Source of the DNA: Myxococcales bacterium
Lineage (GTDB): Bacteria; Myxococcota_A; Polyangia; Haliangiales; Haliangiaceae
Direction: 5' to 3'
NCBI GenBank assembly: GCA_016706545.1
Contig: JADJJK010000003.1
Coordinates: forward strand, 248,001 to 312,000
Length of the DNA stretch: 64,000 bases
Shown: positions 57,628 to 64,000 of the stretch, piece by piece
Layout: each line of letters begins with the position of its first letter
Numbering within the stretch: the first letter of the stretch is position 1
Notes under the pieces: generated by a model
Database searches by the model: none
Told to the model about the DNA's origin: nothing
Seen by the model: the letters and a program-made list of their open reading frames with translations, nothing else
Translations under genes and position numbers: made by a program

Positions 57628-59682
57628 TCACGGCGTGGTGGGCGAGATCAGCGTGAGCGAGCCAGGGCCACGTCCCCAGATCCGGTCATAGCGATCCACC
57701 GCGATGTCGAGGATCTGGTTCTCGACCAGGCCGCGTCGCAGATCCACGCGGCGCACCTTGCTGCCGTCGTACGCGGCGATGCCGCGCGAGGTCGCCATCC
57801 AGAGCTGGCCGCCGTTGGTCACCGCCAGGTCGTTGACCTCGAAGCCGAGCTGCGGCGGAAACAGCCAGCGCGCGCCGTCGAAGCGCCCCACGCCCGCGCG
57901 CGTGGCCACGTACACCGTGTTGCCGCGGGTCACCGCGACCGCGCGCGTCAGCTCGGAGCGGAGCCCGTTGTTTTCGTCCCACAGCTTGACCTCACCAGCC
58001 GCCAGCCGCGCCACGCCCTCGCTGGTGGCGAACCACGCCGCGTCGCCGCGGATCTCGCCGTCCACCACGCCGCGCGGGATGGGCATCATCTTCGCGGCCA
58101 CCTGGCGCGGGTCCCTTTCGCGCGGGGCGCGCCGCCCAGGGCGCAGCGAGCGGGCCTCTTCTTCGAGCTCCGCGTCCGTGCGCGTGTGGTGGAGCTGCAC
58201 CCGGCCGCTTGGCACGTCGATGATGGCCACGCCGAAGGCGCGCAGCTCGGCGCCCTCGCGGTAGCGCAGGCCCACCCACAGCGCGCCGGACGAGGAGTAG
58301 CGAGCGAAGCTCACTTCCGGATCTTTGCCTGGCGTGGTTATTAGCACCTTGGGGATGGGCGCCCACTGCCCGGCGGAGTCCACGCGCGAGAGCCGGATCT
58401 GCGCCTCCCGCGTCTCTCGGTGCAACGCCAGGATGAAGCCCGCGCGGTCGCGCACCACCGCGAGCACGACCTCATCCGGGCCGCCTGGCGTGAAGCGGTC
58501 ACCGGTCCAGTGCCAGGCCGAGCGCGAGCCCGTGGCGATCCAGCAGTTGTCCGGCGCCGCGCACGCCACCGTCAACGTGGAGGCGTCCACGAACATCCGG
58601 CCCCGCCGCAGCCAGCTCCCCGGTCGCAGCTCGCCGCTGCCGAACCGCGCCACGCCGGTCTCTCGCGTGCCCACCAGGACGTGATCCCCGGAGACCTCCA
58701 GGCTGATCGCGCCGGGCGGCAGCGCGAGCTGGGTCGCCGCCAGGGACAGATCTGGCCCGCCGCCGCTCATCGCGGATAGCCGCGCGCCGTCGCGCGCCAG
58801 CGGCCGCACCTCCTGATGATCTCGCAGGGCCAGCCGGTAGAGCAGGCCGCCCCCCATCAGCAAGACCCCGTCGTCGTCGAGCGCGGCGGTGTCGAAGTCC
58901 ACGCCTGGCAACACGCGGAAGCAGTGCCAGACCTCGCCGCCGCCGATGGCCAGCCGCGAGCCGCCTTGTGCGTCGCGGCCAACCACCAGGTCGCCGCCTA
59001 GCCGAGGAGCGGCCAGAAGGAGGCTCACCTGCGTCACCGCGCAGCCCTGGTCGCCGCGGAGCGGGGTCACCTCGCCGCTGGCGGCGCGCAGCTTGAGCCC
59101 GCTGTCCGTGGCGATCACCAGGCCGGCGCTGCTCACCGCCAGCGCCGCGACGGGGTCTGGCAGGATCTCCGTGTAGCCGTCGTCGCTGGCCAGAAACAGC
59201 CCCGCCGGCGTGCCCAGCCAGACCCCGCCGTCCGCGGCCGGCGCCAGCGCGATGCGATCGGTCGCGCGCAGCTCCTGCAGCTTGGGCGCGAGGTCGCCCG
59301 GCGGCGCCGGGAGCTCATCGTAGACCTCGGTGTCCGTGTGGTAGCGGCCCAGCGCGCCCGGCGTGAGGATCCACAGCACCTCGCGCTCGGAGTCAGAGGC
59401 GATCCTGAGGATCTCACTGGATGGCAGGCCGTGCGTGGCCGACAGCTCGAGCATGTTGCCGTCGCGGTCCCAGCGCTCGATCCCGTCGGTGTTGACCACG
59501 AACACGAACGGCCCCACCGCGCGCACCGCGCGCGCCGCCGAGGGCTCGGTGAACGACCGAATGCGCACCGTACCCTTGCTCACCGGCGGCACCGCCACCG
59601 GTACTTCCACGGAGGCGCAAGCGGCGCACCCGGCGCAGACGGCGCCAGCGCCAAGCGCCAGGAGGACCAGGATCGCGCGCAC
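57628..59682 (-). CDS. Beta-propeller lipoprotein
   Basis: Starting at GTG 59682, a signal (RAILVLLALGAGAVCAGCAA) ends in a lipobox-like C. The remaining 650 residues are repeated propeller blades with the two-component-regulator style W-x-G/T pattern (ADGGVWLGTPAGLFLASDDG, SGALWVGLRYREGAELRAFG, DAAWFATSEGVARLAAGEVK, GGQLWMATSRGIAAYDGSKV, YDRIWGRGPGSLTLI). This resembles periplasmic sensor domains without a kinase. It is convergent with the kinase-RDD gene. A frame from ATG 59766 would add a non-signal N-terminus. Confidence 0.85.
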   Translation of the reverse strand: MRAILVLLALGAGAVCAGCAACASVEVPVAVPPVSKGTVRIRSFTEPSAARAVRAVGPFVFVVNTDGIERWDRDGNMLELSATHGLPSSEILRIASDSEREVLWILTPGALGRYHTDTEVYDELPAPPGDLAPKLQELRATDRIALAPAADGGVWLGTPAGLFLASDDGYTEILPDPVAALAVSSAGLVIATDSGLKLRAASGEVTPLRGDQGCAVTQVSLLLAAPRLGGDLVVGRDAQGGSRLAIGGGEVWHCFRVLPGVDFDTAALDDDGVLLMGGGLLYRLALRDHQEVRPLARDGARLSAMSGGGPDLSLAATQLALPPGAISLEVSGDHVLVGTRETGVARFGSGELRPGSWLRRGRMFVDASTLTVACAAPDNCWIATGSRSAWHWTGDRFTPGGPDEVVLAVVRDRAGFILALHRETREAQIRLSRVDSAGQWAPIPKVLITTPGKDPEVSFARYSSSGALWVGLRYREGAELRAFGVAIIDVPSGRVQLHHTRTDAELEEEARSLRPGRRAPRERDPRQVAAKMMPIPRGVVDGEIRGDAAWFATSEGVARLAAGEVKLWDENNGLRSELTRAVAVTRGNTVYVATRAGVGRFDGARWLFPPQLGFEVNDLAVTNGGQLWMATSRGIAAYDGSKVRRVDLRRGLVENQILDIAVDRYDRIWGRGPGSLTLISPTTP

Positions 59683-59794
59683 TGCCTGGGACCCTAGATC
59701 AACTCCGGCGCGGGCAGGGCGGTGAAAGCAGCGGGACGGCATTTTTCGCGGTGTGACCGTGAACAAATCGGCCGACGTGTGCAGGATCTGGCGC

Positions 59795-59871
59795 AGACTC
59801 GGCGCGGACTCGGCGCAGACTCGGCGCGGATTCGGCGCGGATTCGGCGCGGATTCGGCGCGGATTCGGCTG
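59795..59871. repeat. 11-bp tandem repeat
   Basis: Seven direct copies of an 11-base unit, rgaytcggcgc (ggattcggcgc or agactcggcgc), lie in a divergent promoter region between the propeller-lipoprotein and the acidic-protein genes. The period equals about one helical turn, so proteins bound to successive copies would sit on one face. Confidence 0.85.
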
Positions 59872-60014
59872 ACGCCTGCAGCCCTGCCAGGGAACGTGAC
59901 ATGAGGTACGGTCGTTTCAGAGCGTCTTGCGAATGACCTGCTGGTTGCTCCTTGGTCGCGCACAGCCCCGGAGATGGGCTAGCGAAAGGCCGGAGCTGAA
60001 GCCATACTGCGCTC

Positions 60015-61382
60015 ATGGCTAGATCCTCTGGAAAGCGCGGGCGTGGCGCGTCGGATCTCGGTGGCACGCTCACCGGCCTCTTGCGCTCCACCCTGGTGCA
60101 GGCAGGCGTGGTGCGAGATGCGCTGGAGCGCGGCGCGCGCAGTGGTCGCGCCCGGCTCGACGAGGCGCTCGGTGATGTGGCGGCAGACCGCCGCCGCTCC
60201 TCGGCGCTGGCCGAGCTTGGCGAGATCGTGCTGGCGCTGGTCCGGGACGGCGAGATCGATCTCGACGAGCTCCCCGAGATCCGCGACGTGGTGGCTCGGC
60301 TTGAGCGCCTGGACGCCGGCGCTGCGCCTGCGCGCGAGCTGCGGCGCAGCGGCTCTCCCCATGGGGCAGCGGCGGCCTATGTCGAGGAGGCGGAGGACGA
60401 GGAGGAGGCCGAGCCCGACGACGAGCGCGACGACGAGGACGACGGCGCGCGCGGCGGGCCGCGCTTCCGCGATGACGAGGATACGTTCGTCGGGACCCCG
60501 CGTCGCAAGACGGTCCCATTGCCGCTGCAGCGGTTCGATCCTGCGGCCCCGGCCCGTGACGCGCTGGAGCCGCGCCGCCACGCGCAGCGCGCGCAGTGGA
60601 CCGAGCGGCTGACCCCGAAGCCGCCGCAGGCCACCCAGCGCGGAGGGGCCGACGACGACGACGCAGGCGACTCGCTTGGCCATCACATCCAGGCGGGCGG
60701 CGACCGAGATCGCAGGCAAGCGGTGACGCAGCGCATGCGCGCCACCCGGCCGCCAGACGACTTCCTCGACCCCGACGACGACGCACCGACGGCGGCACCG
60801 GCTCAAGATGGCACCGTGTCCTCGGCCACCTGGCGACCGCCGAGCGCGCGAGCACCGCAGCGCGTGTGGCGCCCCGCCGCTGATGTCGCGGTGGCGCGCG
60901 CGAAGGCGAGCCACGTCGACGACGATGACGACGACGACGATGAGCCTGGAGCATCGGAGCAGGCCACCACCGAGCGCCTGCGCCCGATCTCCGCGCCGCC
61001 GCGCGCCAGCGCCGCAGGGCCTCGAGCACGACCGGAGGAGAAGACCGACGCGAACGCCGACGCGAAGGCCCAGGCGACGGTCGACGCGAAGGCCCAGGCG
61101 ACGGTCGACGCGAACGCCGACGCGACAGCAGGGGCATCCGCGCGGGGCGCCGTCGCGCGCCAGATGTCGCCCTCGCTCATGCCCCTGGCCGAGCTGCGCA
61201 CGATCCCCGACGAGGAGCCCTCCGGCAGCGAGGAGCCGCCAGGGCGCGACCGTGCGCGGGACGCCCTGACCGCGGTCACCGAGCGCTCGCCGTTCGGCAG
61301 CGGCCGTGGCGGCATCAGCTTTGATGACGACCTCGAGGACTACATGCATCCAGACGATGTGCCTCGCCGTGATCCCATCTGA
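60015..61382 (+). CDS. Acidic disordered protein, unknown function
   Basis: The ATG at 60015 starts a helical N-terminus (GTLTGLLRSTLVQAGVVRDA, RSSALAELGEIVLALVRDGE, LDELPEIRDVVARLERL). After about residue 100 the protein is low-complexity: Asp/Glu-rich runs, Arg/Pro-rich stretches, and in-frame DNA repeats of 24 bases near 61068-61115 that encode AKAQATVD. No domain is recognised in the rest. It may be a structural or scaffold protein. The frame is intact for 455 residues. Confidence 0.65.
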   Translation: MARSSGKRGRGASDLGGTLTGLLRSTLVQAGVVRDALERGARSGRARLDEALGDVAADRRRSSALAELGEIVLALVRDGEIDLDELPEIRDVVARLERLDAGAAPARELRRSGSPHGAAAAYVEEAEDEEEAEPDDERDDEDDGARGGPRFRDDEDTFVGTPRRKTVPLPLQRFDPAAPARDALEPRRHAQRAQWTERLTPKPPQATQRGGADDDDAGDSLGHHIQAGGDRDRRQAVTQRMRATRPPDDFLDPDDDAPTAAPAQDGTVSSATWRPPSARAPQRVWRPAADVAVARAKASHVDDDDDDDDEPGASEQATTERLRPISAPPRASAAGPRARPEEKTDANADAKAQATVDAKAQATVDANADATAGASARGAVARQMSPSLMPLAELRTIPDEEPSGSEEPPGRDRARDALTAVTERSPFGSGRGGISFDDDLEDYMHPDDVPRRDPI

Positions 61383-61460
61383 GCCTGGGCCTCGCCGAGG
61401 TCGCGAGTGCTCTGGTCCGGTGTGCCCAGCGCAGGCTCCGCGGCGTAGCGTGGATCCGTC

Positions 61461-62711
<1,251 letters not shown>

Positions 62712-63039
62712 CCCGGCCATGCGCCCCGGCCCGCGCATCCCCGGCCGTGGAGTGGAGGCCTTGGAGTCGTGCGGGGGTGATCGCGGGAGCGAAGCCGGCG
62801 CGACGCGCGCGCGCCGACGCACATTCCGTGGTCGGACCTGGCGGCGGCCCTCGCTTTGGCACACTTTCCGCGCCGAACCGGCGACCCAGGCCGCCATCTT
62901 CCACCCAAAACTCGCCCCGAACGCGCCCAGAACTCGCCCGAACTTCGGCCAGTTGCCCCAACCCCACCACCTACTGTTTCGTGTTGCGCCACCGGGCTTG
63001 ACACGCCCGGCCTCAGTAGGTAGAACCGGTGCCCTCGAC
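62712..63039. other. Intergenic region with tRNA promoter, no gene
   Basis: No coding sequence is supported. The sequence is C-rich near 62880-62980. The tRNA promoter occupies 62998-63026. Confidence 0.5.
62998..63026 (+). promoter_or_regulatory. Sigma-70 promoter of the tRNA-Ala gene
   Basis: TTGACA at 62998-63003 is separated by exactly 17 bases from TAGAAC at 63021-63026. The tRNA begins 14 bases later. Confidence 0.75.
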
Positions 63040-63112
63040 GGGGATATAGCTCAGCTGGGAGAGCGCGTGAATGGCATTCACGAGGTCAGGGGTTCGATCC
63101 CCCTTATCTCCA
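63040..63112 (+). tRNA. tRNA-Ala (anticodon GGC)
   Basis: The cloverleaf is complete: acceptor GGGGATA pairs with TATCTCC, the D arm is GCTC/GAGC, the anticodon stem CGTGA/TCACG closes the loop ATGGCAT with anticodon GGC, and the T arm AGGGG/CCCCT closes TTCGATC. It is 73 nt; CCA is not encoded. It has its own promoter. Its 3' end is the attachment site of the integrated element that follows. Confidence 0.95.
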
Positions 63113-64000
63113 CCCGACAGAGACGATAGACGAGGCCGCCGCAAGGCGGCTGCACCTGGCCATCGGCGCCCAGCGCATCCTGACGATGCGGCGGTCGGGG
63201 TCCTGCTCACTCGCAGCGAGCGCCGCGATGGCCTTCGGGATCTCTCGCCGATGATGCTCCGCCACGTGGACGTAGATCATCGTCTCGTCGATCCGCTTGT
63301 GCCCCATCCAGGACTGCAGGCGCCAGGGGTTCACCCCAAAGAGCGCCGCGTGGGTCCCAAACGTGTGTCGCAGCGTGTGCCAGCGCTTCTCTGGCAGCGC
63401 CGCCCGCCGGCAGATTCGCAGGATCACCGCGTTGGACTGGCCGTCCGTCTTGGCGCTGCCGTCGAGATTGCGCACCACGTAGCCTTCGCGGACCACCTCC
63501 AGGCGCCGCAGCGCGTGCTCCAGCGTCGAGGTCATCGGGATGGTGCGCCGCGTGCGGCCCTTGGGCGTGGTCGTCTCGCCGTAGCACGTCTGCTGGTTGA
63601 CGGTGATGGTCCTGGCAACCAGGTCCACGTCTTCGCGCCAGCGCAGCGCCTTGACCTCGCCGCTGCGTAGCCCCGCCTCACCGGCAAGGCAGGCCGCCGC
63701 ATACCAGTCAGGTCCCTCGGCCCTCGCCGCGGCTAGGAGCCGCGCGTACTGTTCGAAGTCCCACGGGTCGATCTCCGGACGTTCCACTTTGTAGAGCCCG
63801 ACCTTGGGTGCCTTGGCGATCACCTCGCAGTCCACCGCGTACCGCATCGGCTTGGACAGCACCGCCAGGATGTTGTTGATGCGCTTCTCGCTGAGCTGCT
63901 TCTCCACCAGGGATGCGCGGAACGCCGCTACTTCCCCCGCACCGATCTCGTCGAGCCGAAGGTCTCCAAATGCGCCCTTGAGGTGGCACTCGTAGATGAT
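63104..64000 (-). CDS. Tyrosine-recombinase integrase (5' end off window)
   Basis: The frame enters from the right edge (IIYECHLKGAFGDLRLDEIG at the boundary) and ends at 63104. The catalytic domain has Arg in GLRSGEVKALRWRED, HxxR in HTLRHTFGTHAALFG, His in WMGHKRIDETMIYVHV and the nucleophile Tyr in that same stretch. The core-binding (SAM-like) part is the RINNILAVLSKPMRYAVDCE region. The stop codon (TAA, 63106-63104) lies inside the tRNA-Ala 3' end. The integrase therefore sits with its C-terminus at the attachment site, the usual orientation in elements integrated in tRNA genes. Confidence 0.95.
   Translation of the reverse strand: MIYECHLKGAFGDLRLDEIGAGEVAAFRASLVEKQLSEKRINNILAVLSKPMRYAVDCEVIAKAPKVGLYKVERPEIDPWDFEQYARLLAAARAEGPDWYAAACLAGEAGLRSGEVKALRWREDVDLVARTITVNQQTCYGETTTPKGRTRRTIPMTSTLEHALRRLEVVREGYVVRNLDGSAKTDGQSNAVILRICRRAALPEKRWHTLRHTFGTHAALFGVNPWRLQSWMGHKRIDETMIYVHVAEHHRREIPKAIAALAASEQDPDRRIVRMRWAPMARCSRLAAASSIVSVGWR
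63113..64000. mobile_element. Left end of an integrative element in tRNA-Ala, continuing off window
   Basis: The junction is the 3' end of the tRNA gene, and the integrase is the first gene. The far attachment site (a second copy of the tRNA 3' end) is not in the window, so the size and cargo of the element cannot be stated. It could be a prophage, ICE or island. The tRNA stays intact because the integrated DNA supplies its 3' end. Confidence 0.75.

Overview
The window is high-GC bacterial DNA (about 70% by eye). It looks like a Myxococcota (former deltaproteobacterial) chromosome. The reasons are the dense set of Ser/Thr kinases, lipoproteins and outer-membrane barrels, a VIT/vWA protein coupled to an ECF sigma factor, an MshEN-GAF-HEAT protein, the proA-rsfS-rlmH order, and several lineage-style proteins of unknown function. 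Most of the window is ordinary chromosome. The 26-32 kb stretch is accessory-like, and an integrated element begins in a tRNA-Ala gene at the right edge.

Layout. 0-3.2 kb: ECF sigma factor and a coupled membrane FecR/VIT/vWA protein running off the left edge. 3.5-9.3 kb: lipoproteins, a TonB-like membrane protein, a Ser/Thr kinase and a zinc-ribbon membrane protein. 9.4-11.1 kb: panC and a PilX-like protein. 11.1-12.3 kb: two coupled genes of unknown function. 12.5-14.6 kb: CIRCE-groES-groEL. 14.7-16.5 kb: a Cys-rich lipoprotein and a probable barrel. 16.6-20.5 kb: a probable metal-uptake operon (small His/Cys membrane protein, TonB-dependent receptor, His-rich lipoprotein). 20.6-26.7 kb: EamA transporter, RCC1-like lipoprotein, TfoX-C protein, double cupin, HExxH metalloprotease and a small secreted Cys protein. 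27.5-31.4 kb: an EVE-HNH-like nuclease of lower GC, a nuclease remnant, an RNase D-like exonuclease and a DUF222-HNH nuclease. 32.3-33.3 kb: tmRNA and smpB, divergent. 33.4-35.8 kb: proA-rsfS-rlmH. 35.9-38.7 kb: two paralogous lipoproteins, a small unknown gene and an M50-like membrane protein. 38.8-41.3 kb: PEGA/barrel protein and AsmA-like protein. 41.4-47.8 kb: rseP-tsaB divergent from a large disordered protein overlapping thrC. 47.9-54.7 kb: MshEN-GAF-HEAT protein, RDD protein, M23 peptidase and a secreted unknown. 55-62.7 kb: DUF5658 protein, CoA-binding protein, kinase-RDD fusion, beta-propeller lipoprotein, acidic disordered protein and a kinase-like protein with alanine repeats. 63-64 kb: tRNA-Ala(GGC) and a tyrosine integrase whose stop codon lies inside the tRNA gene.

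A notable technical point is that six genes need exactly one single-base correction to read through. At least three disruptions fall in or next to short G/C runs, and the flanking protein sequence is intact on both sides. This is better explained by base-calling or assembly indels than by six independent pseudogenes. The gene starts and lengths given for those six assume the correction.
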